NCBI GenBank assembly: GCA_051647535.1
Contig: JBOFEA010000004.1
Coordinates: 1-64,000, forward strand
Reading direction: 5' to 3'
DNA from: Brevinema_A sp051647535
Lineage (GTDB): Bacteria; Spirochaetota; Brevinematia; Brevinematales; Brevinemataceae
DNA length: 64,000 nt
Shown here: piece after piece, positions 52,160 through 60,626 of the stretch
Numbering within the stretch: position 1 is the stretch's first letter
How the letters are laid out: every line of letters starts with the position of its first letter
The notes under the pieces: generated by a model
Seen by the model: only the letters and a program-made list of their open reading frames with translations
Told to the model about the DNA's origin: nothing
Database searches by the model: none
Made by a program: the position numbers and the translations under genes

Positions 52160-53479
52160 CTATTGTTCTTGAAAATCATGAACAAGTTTTATAAAATGTT
52201 CTCCCCGTGCAACATATGAAGTATATTGATCCATAGATACACCACCAGGAGAAAGCAAAACAATATCTCCTTCACCGGCATAAGAAACAGCAGTTTGAAA
52301 CGCATCTTCCATTGTTGAAAATAATTCACAATCGCTTTCAGTCCAAGCTTCTTTTAGTTCCAATGCCATTTCCCCAAAAAGAAGTACTTTTTTTGTTTTC
52401 TCTGAAACAATATCCCTCAATAATCCAAAATTAATATTCTTTGAACGCCCTCCAGCCAGCAAAATAACTTTAGAATCAAACGACTCAAGGGCACATTCTA
52501 CTGCTTTAGCTGTTGTTGCTTTGGAATCGTTGTAAAATCGAATGCCTCTTTTTTCACCTACAAACTGCATTCTATGCTCAACACCTCGAAAATTTGAAAG
52601 AGACTTGAAAATATATTCATCATTTATTCTTAAAATCTTGGCAACTGCACATACTATTAATGCATTATACATAGAATGAACACCTACCATCTGAAGATTT
52701 TTACAATCAAAAAATGGTACATCGTTATAATAAATAATATCTTTGTCCACTTTCCATTCTGACCCAATACAAACAATATTTGATTGAATTCCTTCAGTCA
52801 TCATCTCGAAAAATTCATTTTCTTTATTAAGAACAGCATAGTTTTCTTGAGAATGATTCAAAAAAATATTTTTTTTAGCTAATGCATATTCTTCTATAGA
52901 AGAATATCGATCCATATGATCTTCATGAATATTGATGATAATAGAAATAGTTGATTTGAATTGTGCAAGAATTTCTAATTGAAAACTGGAAAGCTCTAAG
53001 ATAAAAACATAATCCTCAAATCCCTGATCTGCAAAATCAAACACAGGATATCCGATATTTCCTGCTAGAACAATAGGATATTTCTGTCCAATCACATCCC
53101 CTAACCAAGATGTGACTGTTGTTTTCCCATCTGTTCCTGTCACAGCAATATATTTTCTGTTGGGAAACTCACGATAAAAATATTCAATATCGTTAAGCAT
53201 TTCGATCTGTAATGCTAATGCTTCTTGAATAATAGGAATAGTCTGTGGCACACCAGGACTAAGAAAAATTTTTTCTATAGGATATTTATTTAGTAAAGAA
53301 GGATCTTGATTTCCTAATTCATCAAATACAAGACCAAGCTGTTTTAATTCCTGAACCAATTCTCTCTGCTCTTCAGACCTTGATATATCGGAAACAACTA
53401 ATTCACATCCACCTTTTTGAAGCAGATATTTTGAAAGAGCATATGACGTTCTTTTTGTAAATCCAAGGATTAAAAACAT
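52160..53479 (-). CDS. murD: UDP-N-acetylmuramoyl-L-alanine:D-glutamate ligase
   Basis: Adds D-glutamate to UDP-MurNAc-L-Ala in the cytoplasmic stage of peptidoglycan synthesis. The ATG at 53479 (AGGA upstream) gives MFLILGFTKRTSYALSKYL and 439 residues; an earlier TTG has no site. Visible Mur-ligase features: FLSPGVPQTIP, the ATP loop VTGTDGKTTVTSWLG, NIHEDHMDRY, FRGVEHRMQFV, NDSKATTAKAVECAL and LLSPGGVSMDQY. In many bacteria it sits in the dcw cluster; here it stands alone, with rsmH, ftsK and murE elsewhere in the window. Confidence 0.95.
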   Translation of the reverse strand: MFLILGFTKRTSYALSKYLLQKGGCELVVSDISRSEEQRELVQELKQLGLVFDELGNQDPSLLNKYPIEKIFLSPGVPQTIPIIQEALALQIEMLNDIEYFYREFPNRKYIAVTGTDGKTTVTSWLGDVIGQKYPIVLAGNIGYPVFDFADQGFEDYVFILELSSFQLEILAQFKSTISIIINIHEDHMDRYSSIEEYALAKKNIFLNHSQENYAVLNKENEFFEMMTEGIQSNIVCIGSEWKVDKDIIYYNDVPFFDCKNLQMVGVHSMYNALIVCAVAKILRINDEYIFKSLSNFRGVEHRMQFVGEKRGIRFYNDSKATTAKAVECALESFDSKVILLAGGRSKNINFGLLRDIVSEKTKKVLLFGEMALELKEAWTESDCELFSTMEDAFQTAVSYAGEGDIVLLSPGGVSMDQYTSYVARGEHFIKLVHDFQEQ

Positions 53480-53578
53480 TTCTATCCTACTAATATCCAA
53501 ATTATACCCTTGATTATGACAAAAGTATTAAAAAAAATCAACTATTTCAATACATAAAAATATAAAATTCAACAATCA

Positions 53579-53607
53579 TTGATTTTTTATCATGACTGTA
53601 TTATACT
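53579..53607 (+). promoter_or_regulatory. Promoter of the sigma-54 response regulator gene
   Basis: TTGATT (53579-53584), 17 bp and TATACT (53602-53607). The predicted start near 53614 is about 34 nt before the ATG. Confidence 0.65.
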
Positions 53608-53647
53608 ACAGCAGAAATGTACATAACAAATTCTATAGGATTAATAT

Positions 53648-54832
53648 ATGCCTCATATGATTTTAATTATTGATGATGAAGACAATATTCGCAGCGGATT
53701 AACAACAGCCTTAAAACAAGAAAATTATAATGTTCAAAATGCTCAAAACGGCTGTGAAGGATTAGAAAAAGTTGATCTTTTTTTACCAGATATGATTATA
53801 TGTGATATTAAAATGCCTGATATTAATGGTATTGATTTACTTAAGACTGTGAAATCCAAACATCCGGATATACCAGTCATTATGCTTACTGGACATGCAG
53901 GTTTAGACGAGGCTGTTGAGGCAATGAAATTAGGGGCTTATGATTTTTTAACCAAACCTGTCCACTTGGACAAATTATTTCAATTAATCGAACGAGCCAT
54001 TAAAGAAACCGAACAAAAAAATTATACTAAAGAACTTGAAGATCGATTAGATGCCAAAAAAGGGTTTGACCATATTATTGGGCACTCTCCGGCCATACAA
54101 AATTTAATAGATATTGTAAAACAAGTTGCACCAACAGATGCTACCGTATTATTACTTGGAGAAAGCGGAGTTGGAAAAGAAGCTTTTGCAAAAAGTATTT
54201 ACGAACACAGTCTACGTAGCAATGGTCCGTTTATCAAAGTAAACTGTGGCGCTTTGCCGGAAACATTACTAGAAAGTGAACTTTTCGGACATGAAAAAGG
54301 TGCATTTACCGGAGCTTCGGCTCGTAGAAAAGGCAGATTTGAACGAGCCGACCAAGGTACTATTTTCTTGGATGAAATAGGAGATATATCTCCTATGGTT
54401 CAATTAAAACTTCTCCGTGTTCTTCAAGAGCGTGAATTTGAACGTGTTGGCGGTGAAGAAACTCTAACAACCGATATTAGAATTATTGCCGCTACTAATA
54501 AAAATCTTCAAGAATACGTTAATCAAGGAAGATTTCGAGAAGATTTATACTATCGATTGAATGTAGTTGAAATCGTCATCCCTCCGTTACGAGATCGAAA
54601 AGAAGATATTCCTGAATTAGTTTCTGTTTTTCTGAAAACCATTGCAGAAAAATACAAAAAACCGGCTCTTGAATTTTCCCCGCAGGCTTTAAAAAAATTG
54701 CTGAATTATTCATGGCCGGGTAATGTCCGAGAACTTCAAAATGCTGTTGAAACAGCTGTTGTATTAAGTTCTTCTTCCATAATTGATGCTACTGTTCTTC
54801 CTGACCGCATTCAAAACTATCAACCACAATAA
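53648..54832 (+). CDS. NtrC-type sigma-54 activator lacking a DNA-binding domain
   Basis: A 394-residue response regulator. The receiver domain (about 1-120) has the acid pair Asp9/Asp10, phospho-acceptor Asp53 in ICDIKMPD, and Lys in FLTKPV. The AAA+ domain (about 140-370) has Walker A GESGVGKE (171-178), GAFTGA (218-223) that contacts sigma-54, Walker B IFLDEIGDI and the WPGNVREL sensor region. The protein ends about 30 residues after that, where relatives carry a Fis-type HTH. This is like Helicobacter FlgR, which works without DNA binding. The stop is followed by a strong terminator, so truncation by assembly error is unlikely. No histidine kinase is adjacent. Confidence 0.93.
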   Translation: MPHMILIIDDEDNIRSGLTTALKQENYNVQNAQNGCEGLEKVDLFLPDMIICDIKMPDINGIDLLKTVKSKHPDIPVIMLTGHAGLDEAVEAMKLGAYDFLTKPVHLDKLFQLIERAIKETEQKNYTKELEDRLDAKKGFDHIIGHSPAIQNLIDIVKQVAPTDATVLLLGESGVGKEAFAKSIYEHSLRSNGPFIKVNCGALPETLLESELFGHEKGAFTGASARRKGRFERADQGTIFLDEIGDISPMVQLKLLRVLQEREFERVGGEETLTTDIRIIAATNKNLQEYVNQGRFREDLYYRLNVVEIVIPPLRDRKEDIPELVSVFLKTIAEKYKKPALEFSPQALKKLLNYSWPGNVRELQNAVETAVVLSSSSIIDATVLPDRIQNYQPQ

Positions 54833-54843
54833 TAACCATATAA

Positions 54844-54880
54844 TAAAAGAAATACCGGAAAATTTCCGGTATTTCTTTTA
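54844..54880. terminator. Strong bidirectional terminator after the response regulator
   Basis: An 18-bp perfect stem around a single central base (54862), with CCGG cores flanked by A- and T-rich arms. The converging minus-strand gene ends at 54964. Confidence 0.9.
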
Positions 54881-54892
54881 TATCAAGGCTTA

Positions 54893-54927
54893 TACAAAGT
54901 TATGAATAATTTAACAACCACTTTGTA
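54893..54927. other. Weak inverted repeat downstream of the kinase-like gene
   Basis: TACAAAGT (54893-54900) and ACTTTGTA (54920-54927) could form an 8-bp stem over a 19-nt loop, without a T-run. It may end or stabilise the minus-strand transcript. Confidence 0.3.
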
Positions 54928-54963
54928 CATATATAGACTAATTGTTTATTTCTTCTTATTGTA

Positions 54964-55596
54964 CTATATCTCTTCATCCAAATAATTAATATCCCAAGCA
55001 AGCAACGAACGTTCTTTGAGTGTTTGGATGATCATTCTTTTTCGATCTCCCAGTTCCTTTTCTTTGACAACAACAACACGATCTTTATTGATTTCATTTC
55101 TGTATTCATTAAACAATAAATCTTGAATAATATTAGTTGCAAAAGGATTTTTTTCTCTATAATCAAATTCAGGAGAAATAAATTCCGTAAAAGGAGTGAC
55201 AAAAAAAATTAAATCATATATTTTATTATGTTCACGGCATAATGATTCATATTTATTAAAAAAATGAGTAATTTTTTGTCCATCTACTTCCAAATCCTTA
55301 ATATCATCATAAGGAAATCTTGACAATCCATTTTTGAGATATACAGCATAATCCAAATAAGAACGGTCTGAAATAACTGAATCAGATTCTGCAAATACAT
55401 TTCGTTCATATTCCAGTTTTTTTTCTAAAATTTTACATTCAAACTCGATAAAACTCAGTGGAGTATTAATTTGAAATCCGTTTTCCAAAAACTCTCTTGC
55501 AAATTCCGGTATATAACTAATATTTAAAATTTCAGACAACCAAACTGCCAGTGTTGTTTTCCCAATACCATGAGTTCCTGTAAATGATATTTTCAT
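54964..55596 (-). CDS. P-loop NTPase of the AAA_28/NadR-kinase-like type
   Basis: A 210-residue protein with a clear N-terminal P-loop (SFTGTHGIGKTTLAVWL) and a VISDRSYLDYAVYLKNG segment, like the LID/acceptor part of nucleoside-kinase-like AAA_28 proteins and the NadR kinase domain. The C-terminal region has VVVVKEKELGDR. It probably phosphorylates a small molecule; the substrate is not apparent. It is the last gene of the minus-strand glycan-like cluster, 27 bases after the LpxB-related gene, so it may act on a sugar or nucleoside there, though chance placement is possible. Confidence 0.6.
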   Translation of the reverse strand: MKISFTGTHGIGKTTLAVWLSEILNISYIPEFAREFLENGFQINTPLSFIEFECKILEKKLEYERNVFAESDSVISDRSYLDYAVYLKNGLSRFPYDDIKDLEVDGQKITHFFNKYESLCREHNKIYDLIFFVTPFTEFISPEFDYREKNPFATNIIQDLLFNEYRNEINKDRVVVVKEKELGDRKRMIIQTLKERSLLAWDINYLDEEI

Positions 55597-55623
55597 ATTA
55601 CTTTTCCTTACTAATATCTATAC

Positions 55624-56802
55624 TTATAAAAAATATTTGGAAATTATTTTTTGTGCTATTTTTTTTGTTGCACCGGTCTGACCCATTCTATCCAAACCTA
55701 TTCTTCCTAAACGTTTGACTTCATATGATCGATTAAGAAGATAATAAATTTTTGTCACAACACCTTGAGGAAATTTTCTTTCATACAAAAATGCATCACC
55801 CAGCAGTTTTTCATTATCCAGCATACGCCAATGAGTACTTTGAGGACCAGTTCCACAAAATCCTATTACCGGTTTACCCAAACCTACAACCTGTTCGCCT
55901 GCCGTTCCTGCAAGACTAATAGCAAAATAACATGACACCGCAACCGCATCAAATAATCGATTCGGATAAATTACTAACTGCCTTTCCTGCTTGTTAAAGA
56001 TAAATACATCACTTTGGAACGATCCTTCAAACCAACCATCCTCTTTTAGAATTTCTGTAAATTCATTAATATTAATACTGTCAGCTTTCACCAATGCCCA
56101 ATGAACAGGCTGTTCAATTTGATTGACTAGTGTCATTATTTTTTTTAAATTTTTTGCAGCTTCCTGCCTGCTTCCCGGAAACAGAGCGACAATCGGAATA
56201 TTAGATTCGATATGTTCTGCTTGCGGATTAACCAAATCCTGAATCAAATTTCCTTCATAATACGCATTAATCCCTGAGTTAACAAAATCATCACACGTAA
56301 TTTGATCTCTTGTATAAACAAGATTTGCATATTTTCGAATCCACATTTTTTCAATTCTAAAATGAGGCCGTATGTAATCGGATTTTGCTGTTGGAATAAA
56401 CACTAAAGGAATATGTTTCTTTTTAAGTTCACCAGCTGACGTCATCATCAAAAACACATCTCCAACAACAATAGTCAAACACAAACTATACTTAGCCCAT
56501 TCCTTAACTTTTTTTGACAAACAAAAAGGTTTCGCAAATGCTCCAGACTCCGCATCCAATAAAAATCCTTTTAGAGATTTTGTTGGAAATCCTCCCGAAG
56601 GAGTCACCCCTCCAGCAAAAAATACCGGAAACTTTTCTTCTTGATACCATTTACCCGAACTAACCAATGATCCACCAACAAATTGATACATATGTTCTTT
56701 TTTGAGTTCTCTTAAACTGTTTCTCATTTCAGACATTAAATGGGAAGCAATTATTTCTTCAGCAAATCCGTTTGCAATAACACAAATAATATTTTTATTC
56801 AT
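55624..56802 (-). CDS. LpxB-related glycosyltransferase-like protein
   Basis: A 392-residue protein resembling the family described as lipid-A-disaccharide synthase related (known from cyanobacteria and others), not LpxB itself. The GT-B pattern is visible: VVGDVFLMM in the N-terminal half, YEGNLIQDL, VALFPGSRQEAAKN (LPGSR-like) and SLAGTAGEQVVGLGKPVIGF in the C-terminal donor site. The ATG at 56802 is chosen for its GGAG site, and it overlaps the end of the O-antigen-ligase-like gene by 8 nt. It probably makes or moves a glycolipid. The acceptor is unknown, and other lpx genes are absent from the window. Confidence 0.7.
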   Translation of the reverse strand: MNKNIICVIANGFAEEIIASHLMSEMRNSLRELKKEHMYQFVGGSLVSSGKWYQEEKFPVFFAGGVTPSGGFPTKSLKGFLLDAESGAFAKPFCLSKKVKEWAKYSLCLTIVVGDVFLMMTSAGELKKKHIPLVFIPTAKSDYIRPHFRIEKMWIRKYANLVYTRDQITCDDFVNSGINAYYEGNLIQDLVNPQAEHIESNIPIVALFPGSRQEAAKNLKKIMTLVNQIEQPVHWALVKADSININEFTEILKEDGWFEGSFQSDVFIFNKQERQLVIYPNRLFDAVAVSCYFAISLAGTAGEQVVGLGKPVIGFCGTGPQSTHWRMLDNEKLLGDAFLYERKFPQGVVTKIYYLLNRSYEVKRLGRIGLDRMGQTGATKKIAQKIISKYFL

Positions 56803-58237
56803 TACAATCTCCATCAACATAAGATTGAGGTGCAGCTCCTAACGCTATAAAAACCATAAACAAAGAAGACGACCAAACAAAATACAACCAATTATCAAAA
56901 CATCCGGTAATCAGCCACGATAACAACACAATAAGAAATATCGGTGATTTCTTCCCTCTGATAACATTTTTAGCAATAGTAACAGTAATAACACCCAGTA
57001 ATGCTCCAAAAACAAATAACCCTACTATTCCGATTTCCAGTAACAACGATAAAAATAATTGGTGAAGATAATCCGTTAATGAAGGATTGTTTTGAATTCT
57101 TCTATAAAAAGGTCCGAAATTCATTAATCCTATACCTGTCCATTTATTGTCTAATTGAGCAAATTGATCAATACCAAATTGATACTGCTGAATACGATCA
57201 AGTATTGTTCTTTGTTTTAAAGGTTCTGTTAATAAAAGAGCCCACTTAGGAAAGCGATTAATAAAAAACATCAATATTCCGGACATTAATACCAAAAAAG
57301 ATGAGAAAATCATCATACTTTTCTTATTTTTTGAAACAATACCCAAGATAATAAAAGCCAATACAAAAGATACTGCCAAAAATAAAAATGCATTACGAGA
57401 TAATGTTGCGAATACGCCTATTAAAGAAAACAGCATTCCTATATCAACAATATATTTTCGTATACGAGACAAATCTTTTACTTCTATACGCACAGCAACC
57501 AATACCCAAAATACTAACCCTAAAAAGGCACTTGAATGTGTAGGCCAATGACCATACAAGGAGGCCATACCAAAAGAATCCACATATCCAGTTGAGGGTT
57601 GAAACCTAAATATTAGTAATTCTATAATATCAGAAACAAAATAAAAATGCCACAAAGAAAACAACACTGTCACCACTACCGAAAAAGAAAGTAGTACTAC
57701 AATTCGTTGAACAAAATCACTTCCACGTTCATGATAAAAATCTTGATTAAAAACAGCCGTAAAATATAAACTGTATAAAATAATTCCAAATAATGCACCA
57801 AAAGACAGTGCACGGGATTCCAATGCAAACCAAGAAGAGACAATCCCAACAACAATCAGTATACCCCATAAGTATAAAATAATATTATTTAGTCGAAGAG
57901 TTTTTTCTTTCAATCTACCTGTAATAATAACAATTGACGCTACGGCAAGAAAAATCCAAAATAAATCTGATAATGACGCACAAATAGCCGCCATCATAAT
58001 AAATAACTCTGCTGTTAATCTCCAACCATGGACTTGATTGTTATTGGCATAAAGATATATTGATACCAATCCAATCAGCAATGCCAAAAACACAATAATT
58101 GCTATATATAAGGGAATAGATATAACACCTGCTTGAGGTTTAATTAATATCGCAGCCAGTATTAACATTGCAAAAACTAACGTAAAAAAAATCCCCATAG
58201 CTTCTGCCGGATATTTTTTGATAAATACATTGCTCAT
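56795..58237 (-). CDS. O-antigen ligase/polymerase (Wzy_C/WaaL-like) membrane protein
   Basis: A 480-residue protein with about twelve hydrophobic helices and the Wzy_C pattern: a long external loop in the last third (RFPKWALLLTEPLKQRTILDRIQQYQFG) followed by WTGIGLMNFGPFYRR and LHQLFLSLLLEIGIVGL, the arrangement of WaaL/Wzy proteins with the conserved His. GGAG precedes the ATG. It lies in a run with a GT4 glycosyltransferase, a DegT aminotransferase and the LpxB-like gene. It would polymerise or ligate surface glycan; which of the two is undecided. Confidence 0.75.
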   Translation of the reverse strand: MSNVFIKKYPAEAMGIFFTLVFAMLILAAILIKPQAGVISIPLYIAIIVFLALLIGLVSIYLYANNNQVHGWRLTAELFIMMAAICASLSDLFWIFLAVASIVIITGRLKEKTLRLNNIILYLWGILIVVGIVSSWFALESRALSFGALFGIILYSLYFTAVFNQDFYHERGSDFVQRIVVLLSFSVVVTVLFSLWHFYFVSDIIELLIFRFQPSTGYVDSFGMASLYGHWPTHSSAFLGLVFWVLVAVRIEVKDLSRIRKYIVDIGMLFSLIGVFATLSRNAFLFLAVSFVLAFIILGIVSKNKKSMMIFSSFLVLMSGILMFFINRFPKWALLLTEPLKQRTILDRIQQYQFGIDQFAQLDNKWTGIGLMNFGPFYRRIQNNPSLTDYLHQLFLSLLLEIGIVGLFVFGALLGVITVTIAKNVIRGKKSPIFLIVLLSWLITGCFDNWLYFVWSSSLFMVFIALGAAPQSYVDGDCNE

Positions 58238-58253
58238 AACGATTTCTCCCTTT

Positions 58254-59330
58254 CTATACTAATGAATTAAGCTTATTAAGTAACCAATGAAGTGATTCTT
58301 GTTTATTAAACAATTTGACACGTTCTTTACCCAAATCGGCCAAACGATTTCTCAATGAAGCATCACAGGTAAGAGTTTGTATTTTGTCTTTTATATCATT
58401 AATGTTATAAGGATCAGCATAGAGAGCGGCTTCACCACAAACTTCTCTATGGGCTGGAATATCAGACAACAAAAGAGGACATCCACAGGCCATTGCTTCA
58501 AGAGTCGGAAGTCCAAATCCTTCATAAAAGGACATACTGCTAAAAAATAATGCTTTGCTGTATAAGTGAACTAACTCAACATCATTCATTCTTCCTAAAA
58601 ACGAAATCCGCGAATCCAATACATCTTCGGAAGAATGTTGAGCAAAAATATTCGCCCGACCACCGGCGAAACATAATCTTAACGTTTCATTATCAACTTG
58701 TTCAAATGCCTTTATTAATCCTGTATAATTTTTACGTGGTTCAATACTAGCTACAGATAATATGTAAGATTCTTTACTACGGTCTATAAGATTTGGGATT
58801 TCTTTACCAAACAAATCATCAAGCCATAACGGCAGTACCAAAATATTATCCGGAGAAATTCCCATATATTTTATAATTTCAGATTTGGAAAATTGACTGA
58901 CAGTCATAACAAACGCTGATTTTTTTGCTAATTTGGGAATTAGGAATCGGTAATAAGCGGCAAATAATTTTGAAAACCATTCCGGATGAACAAAAAACGC
59001 TGTATCATGAATCATTAACGCTTGATTTTTCCCTGTAAGTAAAGGTGCTGTATTAGCAAAATTCAATAAAAATTGTTTATGTTTCTTAACAGCCCACGGA
59101 AGCGATAATTGTTCCCAAAAAATATTAGACCCGCAAGACGGTAGGATTATAGGATTCAGTTCCTGAGCGGATTCTTTTTGTAGTATAGGTTCCGAAGAAT
59201 ATATACTACATGATATACTATTTTGTATACAATATTTTTTTAATTCTTTGGTAAAATTTAATGCTACTCTCTGAACTCCTGTCAGATGCTGTGTTAAAAA
59301 ACGACTATTTATCGCGAGGGAAAGTTTCAT
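58254..59330 (-). CDS. GT4-family glycosyltransferase
   Basis: A 358-residue GT-B glycosyltransferase. The C-terminal donor domain shows YILSVASIEPRKNYTGLIKAF, RISFLGRMNDVELVHLYSKA and the E-x7-E signature in SFYEGFGLPTLEAMACG, typical of GT4 (mannosyl/rhamnosyl-type) enzymes. The N-terminal acceptor domain starts SLAINSRFLTQHLTGVQRVA. Its start overlaps the stop of the upstream aminotransferase gene by 4 nt (ATGA), and it is followed closely by the ligase gene. Likely role: surface-glycan assembly on the cytoplasmic side. Sugar unknown. Confidence 0.88.
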   Translation of the reverse strand: MKLSLAINSRFLTQHLTGVQRVALNFTKELKKYCIQNSISCSIYSSEPILQKESAQELNPIILPSCGSNIFWEQLSLPWAVKKHKQFLLNFANTAPLLTGKNQALMIHDTAFFVHPEWFSKLFAAYYRFLIPKLAKKSAFVMTVSQFSKSEIIKYMGISPDNILVLPLWLDDLFGKEIPNLIDRSKESYILSVASIEPRKNYTGLIKAFEQVDNETLRLCFAGGRANIFAQHSSEDVLDSRISFLGRMNDVELVHLYSKALFFSSMSFYEGFGLPTLEAMACGCPLLLSDIPAHREVCGEAALYADPYNINDIKDKIQTLTCDASLRNRLADLGKERVKLFNKQESLHWLLNKLNSLV

Positions 59331-60514
59331 ACGTTCGTCCCTTTAAGTAAAATTTCACATACATATTCAACATCTTCTTTATTCATTTGCATATGAAGAG
59401 GAAGAGATATTTGATTAACATACTGTGCAAAACTGCAAGGCATTTCTTTGATATTATTATAATAAGATGAAACACTCATCAAATTAAGAGGTTTGTAATG
59501 CACATTAGCAGACACATTATGTTCAAAACAATATTGAATTAATTGATTACGACGGATTTCATCAAAACCATTAATTCTCACCGGCATTAAGTGGCAGGAA
59601 GATTGTTCCACATGAGAAAATACCGTAGGTTCTTCCATAATAATATTATCATTAGAGCGTAAAATATCAATATAATGAGAAACAAGTTTTCTACGATGAG
59701 GAAGACTTTCGGATTCATAACGTTTTAATTGAGACAAACCTAGTGCAGCAAGAGTATCCGGCATATTTAACTTATACCCGGGCATTACAATATCATATTC
59801 CCAAGATCCTGAAGCAAACTTATCTCGTGCACTTTTATCCTGTCCATGAAGAATAAAAACAGACAAATTTCGTATAAATTCCCGATCCAACTCTTCATCT
59901 CCAAAAGAACGAAGTGCCAATACACCACCTTCAGACGAAGTGAGATTTTTTACTGCATGAAAAGAATATGCAGCCATATCGACGGATTCATCAATAAATC
60001 GGGAACCAAGAGCATGAGCAGCATCGACAAGAACAAGTGGTCTCCCCAAGGCTTCTTGGAATTTATTATCAGAAACAAACTTCCGAGCAAGAACGTCATA
60101 ATCAAGTATTATTCCGGAAGCTGTAGAAAAATCAACAGGAATAACAGCTTTGGTTTTAGGAGTAATTTTTTTATAAATTTCTTCAGGATCAATATAAAAA
60201 GATCCGGGTGCGGTATCTGCAAACACAATATCCGCACCTGTATGAAACACAACATTTGCCGTTGCAGCAAACGTATAAGGTGTTGTAATAACTTCATCTC
60301 CGGGACCAATACCCATTAATTTTAAAGCCGAAAATAAAGCCGCTGTTGCTGAATTCATTAAACACACATGATTTGCCCGCGTATACGACGCAAGCATATT
60401 TGCAAATTCCCTACCTACTTCTCCTGATGTAATCCATCCTGATCTTAATACTTGTGCAACAGCATCAATATCTTGATCTGTTATATATGGAGGCGAAAAC
60501 AAAACCGTCCTCAC
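59327..60514 (-). CDS. DegT/DnrJ/EryC1-family sugar aminotransferase
   Basis: A PLP enzyme of 395 residues that would transfer an amino group to a keto-sugar nucleotide. Features: WITSGEVGREFANMLA at the N-terminus, EVITTPYTFAATANVV, DAAHALGSRF (PLP-binding Asp), and SFHAVKNLTSSEGG with the Schiff-base Lys near residue 189. GTG start with AAGGAG upstream. It opens a glycan gene run (aminotransferase, GT4, ligase, LpxB-like), which suggests an amino sugar such as a PseC- or WecE-type product in the surface polymer. No dehydratase or epimerase is present here, so the sugar cannot be named. Confidence 0.88.
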   Translation of the reverse strand: MRTVLFSPPYITDQDIDAVAQVLRSGWITSGEVGREFANMLASYTRANHVCLMNSATAALFSALKLMGIGPGDEVITTPYTFAATANVVFHTGADIVFADTAPGSFYIDPEEIYKKITPKTKAVIPVDFSTASGIILDYDVLARKFVSDNKFQEALGRPLVLVDAAHALGSRFIDESVDMAAYSFHAVKNLTSSEGGVLALRSFGDEELDREFIRNLSVFILHGQDKSARDKFASGSWEYDIVMPGYKLNMPDTLAALGLSQLKRYESESLPHRRKLVSHYIDILRSNDNIIMEEPTVFSHVEQSSCHLMPVRINGFDEIRRNQLIQYCFEHNVSANVHYKPLNLMSVSSYYNNIKEMPCSFAQYVNQISLPLHMQMNKEDVEYVCEILLKGTNV

Positions 60515-60626
60515 TTATTCTCCTTAAACTTATTACATGATATCCACAGCGTGAATGAATAGAATACCCATAATAAATTAATTTATATATTTGTTTTAAT
60601 ACCCTAGTCCTTTAAAGACTGAAGTA

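Noticed and set aside
55624..56802. Canonical lpxB
   Set aside because: The sequence resembles the LpxB-related family rather than LpxB, and no other lipid A gene is near.
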